Part shown: piece after piece, positions 33,595-43,639 of the stretch
Position numbering within the stretch: the stretch's first letter is position 1
Layout of the letters: each line of letters starts with the position of its first letter
NCBI GenBank assembly: GCA_019022495.1
Contig: JAFEKR010000016.1
Location: forward strand, 1,054,001 to 1,118,000
Direction of reading: 5' to 3'
DNA from: Epichloe hybrida
Lineage: Eukaryota > Ascomycota > Sordariomycetes > Hypocreales > Clavicipitaceae
DNA length: 64,000 bases
Made by a program: the position numbers and the translations under genes
The notes under the pieces: model-generated
What the model was told of the DNA's origin: nothing
Seen by the model: only the letters and a program-made list of their open reading frames with translations
The model's database searches: none

Positions 33595-36377
33595 TTACTT
33601 CTTCCTTTGCGGTCTAGCATTCTTTGCCAACTTTCTCTGCTTCTCCTCTCTTGATTTGCGAATATCGCTTGCGCCCTTGAGCTCCTTCTTACTGCCCATG
33701 CCGTCCTTGAATCTACCGACGCGCTTCTCCCTCGCCTCCGCGACTCTCTTTTTGCGAACCTCAAAGTCATCTCTATACTTATCAGCCTCCCTGGGTGCCT
33801 TCTCCAGCTTGTGCTTGTACCGCACACCGTTCGGTATCCCCTGCGTCGTGCCCGGCTTCTCCGTCTCCCCAACCTTGGGTAGACCTCTCATGCGCTGAGA
33901 GCGCTTCCACTTGTCGTAGCGACCGCTTTGGAAAGACGCCGCTATCTTGACGCCGGACTCGCCGGTAATCATCCGGCTGCCCTTGGAGCCGTCCTCGTCA
34001 TTGTCACGCGACACGTACTTTTTGGATTTGGCGTCCCAGCGCATCTTGGACCGGACCGGTTGGCCAAAGGACTTTGCGGTTTCGTCGTTGGTGAAGTCCA
34101 TGGTTGCGTCGCGGGCTGCTTTGACGAACCCGCCGGAGTGAACACCGTAGCCACGTTCCTCGGCGGCGTTGGTTGTGCGTGGTGTGTAGCTCATGAAGAC
34201 TTCGGAGTCGCGCCAGTCGGTTTTGCCCTTTTTGTTGGAAGGATTTGAGATGGTGACTTCGAGATCATCATCGTCGTCGTCGTCGTCGTCGTCGTCTGAG
34301 GGAGAGTTGGCCTTTTCTATGTCTGGCATCTCATCGTCCAGTGGGTCGTCGTCAGAGTCATCTGCGGTGGCATTGTTACGCGTAGTGTATGATGGAAGGT
34401 CAAAGTCTTCGTCTTCGTGATCATCGACTTCTTGCTTCTTGGGTTGTCTGTTCTTTGGGGTGATTCTCTTTCGTAGCTGTTTCATCATATCTGCTGCTTC
34501 GGCGTGTGATTTGTCGGTGTGGCTGACTTCGAAGATTGTCTCTTGGGGTCTGAACCCGCTGATTCTGGCGAGCATGTCTGTTCGTGCTTGCTCAATGCCG
34601 TCGACGTCTTCGCCAAACAATCTATGAAGCTGATTCCACCCGGTGGATGATACCAATTCTTTAGAACGCTTAGCGCTCTGGCTGGAGGCTGAGTTTCGCG
34701 TTCTCAGATAGAGTTTTTCGGCCTTGGCAGCGACGCCGCGCAGGGTGTTGATGTCCAGGTCCTCGGTTAGAAGCTTGTTCATCCACTCGACATTGGCCTC
34801 AACCATGTCTCTTTTCAATGCGCCCACTACGATATCAGAAGCGAAGGAGGGCTCGTCACCCGCCTGGCCGAGGACCAATCTTCTGCCCAAGAACAATTGC
34901 AGGTCGAGTAAGTACGGTGCGTCGGTTTCCCGAACGAGACTGTAGCTCCAGCCACGCTGACCAGCACGAGCCGTTCGACCGACTCTGTGAACGAAGATCT
35001 TGGGCTGTGATGGAAAATCGTAATTGATGACGTTTGCTAGAATGGGTATATCGATACCACGGGCTGCCACGTCAGTCACAACGAGAACATTGGTCCTGCC
35101 CCGTCGAAAGTCCTCGACTTGGTTTCTTCGGGCTGTCTGGTCAAGCGAACCATAGACATGTGATACAGCAAATCCTGCACTCTGAAGAACATTGGCAAGA
35201 TACTCGACGTGATGTTTTGTAGCCGTGAAGACGATGGTTGAGTGTTCCGTAGGTTTACCTGAGCCACTGTTCGCCGTCCGCTTTCGCTTCTTTGATGACT
35301 TGTCGCCTTCCTGTTTGGATTCTTCTGGAGTGCCAAGGGGAACCTTGATTACATCGTGAAGAATGTGTAACAAGGAGCCTTCCTTTTCCGCCCCCTTGAC
35401 AGAAAAGAAGGCGCTCTCAAGATCTGGCGATACCTTGGTTTCTGCGTCCAATCGAATGAGACGTGGATCTTGTAAACCGGCTCTTGCAAACTCGACCAAT
35501 GATGCAGGCAGAGTAGCAGAGAAGAGTAAAGTCTGTCGAGAGGGAGGTAAGGAGTGCAGAATTTCAGTCAGTTGTGTAGCAAACCCCATCTCAAACAACC
35601 TGTCAGCTTCGTCGAATACGACGTATTGAATAGAAGAGAGATCCAGGGACATTTCGACTTTCAAATGCAAGAAACGACCGGGAGTGGCGATGACGATGTC
35701 GGGATTGGCGGCCATGGAGGAGAATTGCTCCTCTAGGCTGTCACCACCAACCAGAAGCACAGCCTTCAGGTCAGTTCCACGAGCGAACTCTTTGACGACT
35801 TTCAGAGTTTGAATGGCCAATTCTCGGGAAGGTGACAAGATCAGAGCTCTGCTGCCGAACCTAGCGCTGTGTGCTCGCAGTTTCTCAATCATGGGAATAA
35901 CAAAGGCGCCCGTTTTGCCGGAACCCGTTCGAGCCATACCAACGACGTCTTTGCGGTCAAGAAGGAGAGGAATAGTTTTTCTCTGAATGGGCGTGGGGAC
36001 CGAGAAACCTTTTCGTGTGATGGCTTTGAGTAGATTTGCATTGAGGCCTACATGGAAGCGGTCAGCACGTGCGGCCACGGATGGCAAGAGAAGAGGAGGA
36101 AACTGTAGTTAGTACCCATTGCCTGAAAACCTCCGCCCTTTTTAACCGTTTTGCCCTTCAAATTAGTATTCTTGCGGTAGGATGCCGCTTGCTGGAGGGC
36201 AATAAAAGCCTCGTCGCCATCATCGCCCCCCTGAGCATCGTCCAAGATATCATCGAAGTCGACTTGATGGCCGGCCGAATGAGTCTGGTCCCCGTTTTCG
36301 TCGTCTCCGGGGTATAACGAGTCGAGAATATCAAGCTCATGCTCCGAGGTAGCCGGAGAAGCTGCACGTCGAGGCAT
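33595..36377 (-). CDS. DBP10: DEAD-box ATP-dependent RNA helicase Dbp10 (DDX54)
   Basis: Nucleolar helicase of 60S ribosome assembly. Exons 36377-36116 and 36047-33595, intron 36048-36115 (GTACTA...TAG, phase 1), 904 aa. The join restores [20 protein letters not shown], the family's sequence just ahead of the Q motif, which fixes the boundary. Motifs in order: Q ([14 protein letters not shown]), I (ARTGSGKT, about 123), Ia (SPSRELA), TPGR, II (VFDEADRL, about 235), III (SAT), V ([12 protein letters not shown]), VI ([10 protein letters not shown]). The C-terminal third has an Asp-rich run ([17 protein letters not shown]) and the Lys/Arg-rich DBP10CT tail. It shares a 341-bp divergent promoter with the J-domain gene. 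Confidence 0.95.
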
Positions 36378-36718
36378 TGTGACAGTTCGGCTCGCACTTT
36401 TCTCGCCAAGATCCGAGTTCGAGGGTGGTAGTCTACAGTATCATAGCAATTCACCAAAGTCGACACCTGCACAAGCAGCAGGCAGCCGTGGTTTTTTGTT
36501 TCTTTTTTTTTTTTTTTTTTTCTGGGGCCGCACTATACCGCACCCACACCCCGTTATCTTATCGCCGCGGGGCATGCAAGTGAACCCCAGCCTCAAAACC
36601 AAAACTACTAGTCCGTATGTAGTGCACATAAAACCGGTTGAACCCACGACAGCCTCGCAAGGCGACAAGAAGCGACCGACGCCTTTGCTATTATTGCCTT
36701 CGCATCACTCGTGTAAGA
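36378..36718. promoter_or_regulatory. Bidirectional promoter, DBP10 / J-domain gene
   Basis: 341 bp between divergent starts. It contains a T tract of about 21 at 36500-36522, a nucleosome-excluding type of sequence. No clear TATA box on either side. Confidence 0.5.
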
Positions 36719-37413
36719 ATGGCTTCAGAAGACTCGAAAGAAGACAAAGATGCACTCGATGCCCTTGAAGTGGAAGCCAAAGAATTCGACAAGGCATGCC
36801 ATCTTCTCCCCGATTCATCAAAGTCAAGAAACGTGATCCACTGACGAGCCATACGTCGCAGGATGCTGAAATCGATCGGATCCTCAGGGCATTCCGGCTG
36901 GATGCGTAAGATTGACACCTCAAAGCGGGCACACGGAAGAAATGTCGACGCATCCTCCATGACCATTGACTAACCAAGAACGCACCGCGCAGCTACGCCG
37001 TGCTAGACCTCCAGCCAGGTGTTCCCGAATCCGACATTAAAATCACCTATCGCAAAAAGTCCCTCCTTATCCATCCGGACAAGACGAAGAATCCTCAAGC
37101 CCCAGATGCCTTTGACCGTCTCAAAAAGGCCCAAACAAGTGACTTTGCCAAGAAGTGGCGCGAAAAATCAAAAGAGGTGCTGATTGACAATGAGCACCGA
37201 CGGAGGCGGCAAATGAAGGCTCAAATGCAGGAAGAAGGCAGGGAGCTGAGGAAACAGGACGCTGATTTGGAAGAGAGGAAGCGAAAGAGGCAGCATGAGC
37301 AGGATTGGGAGGCGACGAGAGATGAGAGAATCAGCAGTTGGAGAACGTTTCAGAAGGGCAAGTCGACGGACGGGGACAAGAAGAAGAAGAAGAAACTGAA
37401 GCCTATTGGGTGA
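36719..37413 (+). CDS. J-domain protein of the DNAJC8/Spf31 type
   Basis: Nuclear J protein related to DNAJC8/Spf31, linked to the spliceosome. Exons 36719-36793, 36862-36905, 36993-37413, 179 aa. Intron 1 (36794-36861) starts GC (AAG|GCATGC) and ends CGCAG; it is the only choice that joins FDK to DAEIDRILRAFRLDAYAVLDL in frame. Intron 2 is GTAAGA...CAG with a GACTAAC branch site. The J domain has YAVLDLQPGVPESDIKITYR and the HPD motif (IHPDKTKNP). The C-terminal half is a charged coiled coil (RRRRQMKAQMQEEGRELRKQ) ending KKKKKLKPIG. After DRLKKAQT the sequence jumps to SDFAKKWREKS, so about 40 residues present in relatives (the end of the J domain and a linker) are absent from the DNA. Confidence 0.82.
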
Positions 37414-38001
37414 GGAGTCGCAGGTGGAAACGAGTTTCATGATGATGTAATGAGTAACAAGTAATTTCTCTTTAATGTGCAGTCACCTTCAAAAATGATG
37501 AGAGCGTCGGTGATTCTTCATTTCGAGCAATGTCTTGACGAAAGAGGAGACTCTGGGGGAGATATTTCTGGTCTAGAGCGCATCCACAAAGGAATGAGGG
37601 CTATTTTGATTTAGAACAGCACACTTCAGTGAGCTCTCTGCGCAAAATATAGTGTCGTCGGATACAGCAAGGCTGAGATGCAATAGCCTTCGTGGCAAAG
37701 TGATGGATGAATCATCAGGGTTATTTTTTTTTGGATTTTGAGAGTATCTACCATCAAAGATTCTTCCATAGTATGTACAATACACGGATCCGGATTGAAA
37801 ACCCGCAGATCATGAGACAATGCAAAAACGCAAAAAGGCTTCAAAAGTCCCCTGCCTGTAGAGAAACGCCACTTGCTGTCCAGTTCGGGCTTTTTTATTT
37901 CAACACCTTTGAATGCACACACTCCCGCGTTCTATCCATTTCGAACAATTCTTTCACAACTATAATACAGACTACCGTGTAAGTCAACGTTGACAACAGG
38001 G
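37414..38001. other. Convergent 3' intergenic, J-domain gene / MDJ1
   Basis: Tail-to-tail spacer of 588 bp with no conserved gene; low-information frames only. Confidence 0.5.
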
Positions 38002-39722
38002 TTAGCCGGATGCGGTGTCGGATTTCTTGCTTTCATCATTTGGCTTGTCTTGCTTGTCGTCCTTCTTGTCGGAGCTGGGCTTGTCAGCCTGGCCATTTTG
38101 GTGTGATGGATGATTGGTGAGATTATGCCACATGGATTTTAGAAATCCTTCGTTTTTGTGCGATTCTGGGTCGTATGGATCGGTGCTGTACGTGACGTGG
38201 GTTAGTGTTGGTTCTATGCGCTTACAACAGCATTCTCTCCCTTACTTTTGCGACGACGAGACATTCATGACTCGTCTAGCTGTCTTATCACCCATCTCAT
38301 CGGCCAGCATTTCCACAATGGTTCGCTGGTTGGCGCTGAGATACTTGGGCATATTCACCCTGAACTCAACCCGCAGGTCTCCAGAACCCCCTCGGCGAGC
38401 ACCCAATCTCTTCATGCCCATACCAGTAAGCGTCATCTTGTCGCCAGTGTTCGTACCGGTGGCCACCTTGACATTGACAGATCCATCGAGCGTGGGAATG
38501 TTGACCTGTCCACCCAGCAATGCTGTAGTAAGAGGAATATTGGCCGTGTAAAGCACATTTGAGCCCTCTCGACTGAATCTAGGATCCTTGGCAACGCGAA
38601 CGAAAACATACAAGTCTCCGCGCTGGGTTCTCGCATTGGGGTCGGCAGACTTCCCAGTCGGCGGAGCATCACCGGCGCCGTCGACTCGCAGCCGCATGCC
38701 ATCCTCAATTCCGGCTGGAATATCAACAGTAATGTTTTTTCGTTCCCTGACCACGCCGTTGCCGGAGCAGGTTCGGCATTCTGAGCCCTTGGGAATCGAC
38801 GTACCCGTTCCATCGCAAGCACCACAAGTCGAGGCCATTTGAAATCCGCCTTGCATGAAATGCAGACGCGTGCCGGTCCCGTTGCAAGATTTGCATGGCG
38901 AACGCTGAGTTCCGGTCTTGAGCCCGCTGCCTGTGCATGTTCCGCATGCTGTTAGGGGTGTAATACTGATTGTTTTGTTGGTCCCCTTTGCTGCCTCCAT
39001 GAAACTGATGCTAGCTTGCACTTCGATATTGTCGCCTACCAAAATTTCCTGTTGAAATGGGTTCGAGCGTGCTCCTCGGCGCCCACCAAAGGGTCCTTGC
39101 TGGCCGGTAAATGCCGAAAAAATGTCTTCAAAGTTGAACCCGCCGCCGAACCCGCCCTGCGCCCCGAATCCGGAGAAAGGATTGCCGGCGCCTCCAAAAG
39201 GATCACCACCTCCCGGGGCACCACTTGGATCAAAGCCAGCAGCGCCAAATTGATCGTACTGCTCCTTCTTCTTCGGATCGGATAGGATCTCGTACGCCGA
39301 CTGGATGTCGGCAAACTTTTCTTTCGCACCGGAGTCCTTGTTCGTATCGGGGTGGTATTTCTTGGCCAGTCCGTAGTATGATTTCTTGATTTCTGAAGCG
39401 GACGCAGACTTGCTCACGCCGAGAACTTGATACGGATCTTTTTGTGAAAAGGCATTGGTGCTATGGAATGCCTGTTGTTGAATCAGCAAGGGGGCTAACA
39501 AAAAGTCTCAGGATGGTATTGCGAACATACCCTCTTGCCGCCAGGAACGCGGCTGTCAGTCGCACGCTTGCACTCATCGCGACGGCCGATACGAATCGCG
39601 GAGGCGTGAAGGTGGGCGGCGCCCTTGTTCAAGCATTGCTGTATCTTCGGTCGGCTGCCAAGCTTGCTTTGCGCAAGAGCCCGAGCAGGCCGAATCGCCG
39701 TGGTGAACAGGTTGGAATTCAT
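38002..39722 (-). CDS. MDJ1: Mitochondrial DnaJ-type co-chaperone Mdj1
   Basis: Type I J protein that stimulates mitochondrial Hsp70 (Ssc1) for folding of matrix proteins. Exons 39722-39531, 39471-38246, 38185-38002; introns 39472-39530 (GTATGT...CAG) and 38186-38245 (GTAAGG...CAG); 533 aa. The first exon is a basic presequence ([20 protein letters not shown]); an in-frame ATG at 39782 would add acidic residues, so I prefer 39722. J domain: [23 protein letters not shown] in [10 protein letters not shown] Gly/Phe-rich region and four CxxCxGxG zinc motifs follow ([32 protein letters not shown]), then the peptide-binding domains. The last exon gives [18 protein letters not shown] and a Lys/Asp-rich tail; its boundary is set by phase. 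Confidence 0.93.
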
Positions 39723-40900
39723 TTCGAGCGATGCCAGATCATTGAAACTGCTGCTGGCCCCAGAAGACGAAACCAAGAACACGCAGATAAGGTGTTCGCA
39801 GGCTAATGGATTCTTCTCGAAGGTGCTGGCCCATCAGTGCACTGCGGATCGCGTCCCTAACTTTTTTTTTCCCCGGCCTTGAGCCGGAGTCGGGTGCCTC
39901 AGGCGACAACAAGACAATGCCGTCATCAGCCGGCCGACCGCTTAGGGGTCCACTGGGTTGAAGCTAATCCGTAAAAAGGTGTGAAACACGCATTATCAGG
40001 GAAAGCGGAACTTTGCCTGCGTTTTGCTTCATAGCAAGGCAGCGGCAAGTAGGGTAAAGCGTAGCTTCTCGCTTTCCCTTTATTAAAATAGGGCTATCCT
40101 ATGGACATATCTCTTCTTATTAGTTAGATATACGGAATACCTCAAGGAAAAATCTACTACTCCGTAATAACCATGGAGATCCGCGTCAAAAGCCATGTCC
40201 CCTGCACAAGACCCCGCACAAGGACCTATAATCAGCCAGCGAGGTCGTAACCTCATCGGGTAAATTGAACGAGAGGCATATCAAGGAAATGAGTGATTCG
40301 CTTAGAAAGCGATGATAACTATCGCGAAGGTTGGAGGGTTTAAAGGCTTGTTTTACAATGATTATTAGAGTTAGAAGACGAAGCTGCTGCTGCTGCCGCT
40401 ACTGCTGTTAATGATGATGATGATGATGATGAAAGAAGGTGGATTGTATACCCTTGCGAGCTTAACAGTCCTAACGACCTTAATGCCTCGAATTCTATAA
40501 ATGTAGAAGAATCTAATGATAGCAACAATAAGTTACTTTTGTATGTAATTTGTATGGTAGAGGTACCTACGGATCCGTATTCTAACTTTCCTTATCATTT
40601 TAGGCTATTAATTATTAATGCCTTGGGCTACGCTAGGTAGAAACGGATATTATTACTTCCATGTAACCCAGCTCTCTGTATAAGTATACATATACCTAAG
40701 CTACCACGTCAAGTCAATGAAAGTAGCCCGTACTCCGTACATATGAACTATAGAAAAGCGATCCCTGTTGTTCCAAGTGCCGCCCTCTTCTTCCAAGCAT
40801 TCCCAAGCCAGTGGGCTGATTTCCGGAAGGACCGGTGTTCATACATACATATTGAATAAATTATTTAGTCATTTGGTACACGTGGTTTTGAGGGACAAGA
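39723..40900. other. Gene-poor region with repeat relics
   Basis: GC drops after about 40060. It contains a repeat relic shared with 17113 (40178-40270), several TACTCCGTA motifs, and a GCT/GAT triplet run at about 40383-40432 in a start-less frame (Ala6, then Asp6) that could be a fragment of an old transposon gene. No intact gene. Confidence 0.45.
40178..40270. repeat. Dispersed repeat relic, copy B
   Basis: Resembles 17113-17206 in the same orientation, with shared blocks tgcacaagacc and gggtaaattgaac. Confidence 0.55.
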
Positions 40901-40907
40901 TATAAAA
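40901..40907 (+). promoter_or_regulatory. TATA box of the micro-exon secreted-protein gene
   Basis: TATAAAA lies 81 bp upstream of the ATG at 40982, a typical fungal core promoter spacing. Two copies of ttgagcccatctgaatta follow downstream of it. Confidence 0.6.
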
Positions 40908-40928
40908 CCAGCCTCCGGTCGCCTCACG

Positions 40929-40969
40929 TTGAGCCCATCTGAATTAATTTTTTGAGCCCATCTGAATTA
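40929..40969 (+). repeat. 18-bp direct repeat in the 5' leader
   Basis: ttgagcccatctgaatta occurs at 40929-40946 and 40952-40969, between the TATA box and the start codon. Confidence 0.85.
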
Positions 40970-40981
40970 CCTCCATCGGAA

Positions 40982-41496
40982 ATGTATTCTGCCAAGCTTT
41001 TCTCTGTGGCCTTTGCTGGTCTATCGCTTCTCTCCATTGCCGTCGCGGCGCCACAACTTGGAAGGGCGAAGCTTCCGAAGGTAGAGACACGTGACAGTAT
41101 GTTCTAGGAAAAGCTCTGACAAAACTGCGATATATCTAATTTAATTGCACAGACAAGAATAACATCGTAGCTCGCGGTATTTCTTAGGAGAAGCTCCTGA
41201 CAAAAACTGCGATATATTTTCTAATTCAATTGCACAGATGAACCAGCGATCGTTCCCGGTATGTAGGAGAAGCTCTGACAAGCACTGCGATACGTTTCTA
41301 ATTCAATCGCACAGATGATGAGAGTGACATCATAGCTATCGGTATGTCTTAGGAGAAGCTCCTAACAAAAACTGCGATATATCTAATTTAAATGCACAGG
41401 TGATGATGATGCCATCACGGTTCGCGGTATGTTCTGGGAGAAGCTCTGACAAAAACTGCTATATATCTAATTCAATTGCAACTGCACATAGTTTAG
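40982..41496 (+). CDS. Small secreted protein encoded by tandem intron/micro-exon units
   Basis: Predicted 72-aa secreted protein of unknown function, not matching any family I know. Exon 1 (40982-41096) gives a strong signal peptide (MYSAKLFSVAFAGLSLLSIA, cleavage near AVAA-P) and a short basic pro-like segment. Four micro-exons of 24, 21, 27 and 27 nt follow (41153-41176, 41238-41258, 41315-41341, 41400-41426), then a terminal exon that adds one residue and TAG (41492-41496). Every micro-exon is in phase 1 at both ends, a multiple of three, and free of stops, encoding NKNNIVAR, DEPAIVP, DDESDIIAI and GDDDAITVR (an acidic half, then a hydrophobic half). The five introns (56, 61, 56, 58, 65 bp) are near-identical to one another: GTATGT/GTATTT, an agaagctc block, actgcgatata, CTAAT branch, ...GCACAG. 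Without splicing the frame stops six bases past exon 1, so the structure is meaningful only if spliced. Confidence 0.72.
41097..41491 (+). repeat. Tandem array of five homologous introns
   Basis: Units start at 41097, 41177, 41259, 41342 and 41427 (periods 80, 82, 83, 85 bp). The intron parts are far more alike than the 21-27 nt exons between them. This is tandem duplication of an intron-exon module. Confidence 0.9.
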
Positions 41497-42643
41497 GTTT
41501 TGCTGCCATAAAGATAAATTTACGCTCCCGGACGGCAGCGTTTGCGGCCCAGCCTGTTGAAGTTGGTGGCTTCTGTGGGAGGGGGAGTCTGAGTTTCATT
41601 CATGTTAGATGAGATTAGGATAGCCTCATCCCAAGATTCACCCCGTACCTTTCCAAAAGTCACTCATCCACGTTTGGCTATTAACTTTCTCTCTACTTCC
41701 CAATCCATGTTGTATTGTATTGTTCACACTTCAGGACACCCCAGACACTTCTGTGTTCATCACGATCATCGGAGCCACTTTCCTTTACTACCTTTTTTTT
41801 TTTTTTTTTTTTTTTTTTTTCCCCCACAATCAGAGCGTAACGGAGGACTCAAACCCTCAACAGCCTGCTTTGGCGGCATCAAGATCTCCAAGTTGGGTAC
41901 GGACTACTGGAAGGGGCCTGTGTTCTTGAAAAGCGGGGGCGGGGTTTTGTTTCACACCGCCGACACCACCTGTTGACCGGGATAGTACAGTACAGTGGGG
42001 TGTATCTCGCCAAGTCATCGTCACCCGTCACCGTCAACGTAACCATGCACGTCCCCGCGAACGTCATGGAAGATGAAAGTTTCTTGTTCTTGCTGCTGCG
42101 CAGTGGTGGGAAAAGACGCAACGTTGGGAATCTACCCCTTTTTTTTTTCCGACCTCGTCATGAACTGAGCAGACTTGCAAATGGTGTCCGACGAGTTTAA
42201 TTCCATCATGACAAAATTCGCAAGATCCCATGGGCCATGGCTGTCCCAAACATCTCGGGAAGCCGTCCGTGGTTGCCGAAGCCGTTTTCGGCACAAAGTC
42301 TATACTCCGTACTCCGTAGTGATGTGCCATTCTTTGAAACAGACAGTGCGAACCAAAAGTAACGACGGAAAATGACAAAGGCGCACGATGAAACAAGAGT
42401 CCTCTTCGCAACGGAATTGGCTGGTTACTTAAACTTCCCGGGAAGTCCGAAGAAAGTAGGGCGGGCAGGGTATTAAGTCGCTTGCTTTGCTTGTTTGCCT
42501 TGCTTGCTCAAGGCCGTCCGTCCGTCCGTCCGTCCGTCGTCATTCTTATTTACATCCTCCATCCAAATCCTGCCTCATCAAATATAACGTGTCTGAACGA
42601 GAGAAAAAAAAAAAAGAGTCAACGCGCAACATCTCCAACCATC
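41497..42643. other. Intergenic before the SDR gene
   Basis: 3' flank of the micro-exon gene, a long T tract (about 41791-41820), two adjacent TACTCCGTA motifs near 42303, and a (CCGT)n microsatellite at about 42513-42537 in the SDR leader. No other gene is supported. Confidence 0.5.
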
Positions 42644-43639
42644 ATGTCGTCGTCCATCCTCAAGCTCATGACCCCGGACAAGGCCTCCATCCCCTTCGAC
42701 CCCTCTACCGACATACCCTCCCTGCAAGGCAAAGTCATCCTCGTCACGGGCGCCAACAACGGCCTCGGCAAGCAAACCATCTGCGAATTCGCAAAGCACG
42801 GCCCCAAGCAGATCTGGCTCGCTGCTCGCAACGCCGCCGCCGCGCAGAAAGTAGTCGACGAGATACACGCCGCCCTCAACCCCGACGCCGACGCCGACGC
42901 CAGTGCCTCGGTCAGAATCCTCGTCCTCGAGCTGGACCTGACCTCGTTCGCGTCGGTCAAGCGCGCCGCCCAGAGATTCACCACCGAGTCCGACCGGCTG
43001 GACATTCTCATGCTCAACGCGGGAATCATGGCCGCCGCGCCCGCCGTCACCGAGGACGGCTACGAGGTCCAGTTCGGCACAAACCACATGGGCCACGCCC
43101 TGCTCACCAAGCTCCTCCTCCCGACCCTGCAAAGGTCGGCGGCGGCCCGGGACGGCGCAGATGTGCGAGTCGTCGTGCTGAGCTCGAGGGTCGCGCACTT
43201 CCTGGCCCCCAAGCAGGGCATCCGCTTCGATTCGCTCAAGACGACGGCCGCCGACATGAAGCCCTTTGAGAGGTATGGCCAGAGCAAGCTGGCCAATGTC
43301 TTGTTCGCGCGACAGCTTGCCGCTCGTCACCCCGGCTTGACCGTCGTCTCCGTGCATCCGGGCGTCGTCAGGACGAATCTGGTCAACAGCATGTCTGGTG
43401 CGCCGTTGATGGCGAGGCTTCTGTCGCCCATTGCAAACTACTGGTTTACACCCGTCAACCAAGGGGCCAAGAACCAGCTCTGGGCCTCGGTTGCGACCTC
43501 CAATATCGACAGCGGAGAGTACTATGAGCCGGTTGGGGTGCCGGGGAAAGCTGGTAGGCTGGCGCGTAATGAGGATTGGCAAAGGAACTATGGGACTGGA
43601 CTGAGAATGAACTCGGGACGTGGTCCTTGTAATACGTAG
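42644..43639 (+). CDS. Short-chain dehydrogenase/reductase with a frameshifted C-terminus
   Basis: NAD(P)-dependent SDR of the retinol-dehydrogenase/WWOX-like group; substrate unknown. The start at 42644 (MSSSILKLMTPDKASIPF) follows an A-rich leader; the open frame further upstream is not family-like. Rossmann motif TGANNGLG at 35-42, LNAG in MLNAGIM, catalytic Ser in VVVLSSRVAH (about 180), Tyr211 and Lys215 in YGQSK, then VSVHPGVVRTNL. As read it is 331 aa and ends in an unusual tail. Another frame directly downstream gives ELWDWTENELGTWSL and TAA at 43630-43632, the usual SDR ending. One extra T at 43576-43577 would restore it, so the printed tail is probably wrong or mutated. Core fold and active site are intact. 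Confidence 0.85.
   Translation: MSSSILKLMTPDKASIPFDPSTDIPSLQGKVILVTGANNGLGKQTICEFAKHGPKQIWLAARNAAAAQKVVDEIHAALNPDADADASASVRILVLELDLTSFASVKRAAQRFTTESDRLDILMLNAGIMAAAPAVTEDGYEVQFGTNHMGHALLTKLLLPTLQRSAAARDGADVRVVVLSSRVAHFLAPKQGIRFDSLKTTAADMKPFERYGQSKLANVLFARQLAARHPGLTVVSVHPGVVRTNLVNSMSGAPLMARLLSPIANYWFTPVNQGAKNQLWASVATSNIDSGEYYEPVGVPGKAGRLARNEDWQRNYGTGLRMNSGRGPCNT

Noticed and set aside
40340..40560. Ala/Asp-run frame on the plus strand or Ser/Ala-run frame on the minus strand
   Set aside because: Triplet repeats without a start codon or conserved context; probably a decayed transposon fragment or microsatellite.
41097..41491. Regularly spaced repeats of about 57 bp with 21-27 nt variable spacers, resembling a CRISPR array
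   Set aside because: The repeats begin GTAT(G/T)T and end AG with a branch site, the spacers keep one reading frame after a signal-peptide exon, and the host is a eukaryote. They are introns and exons.
42578..43582. 334-aa minus-strand open frame
   Set aside because: Antisense shadow of the GC-rich SDR gene; no family motifs, while the plus strand has a full Rossmann and active-site set.
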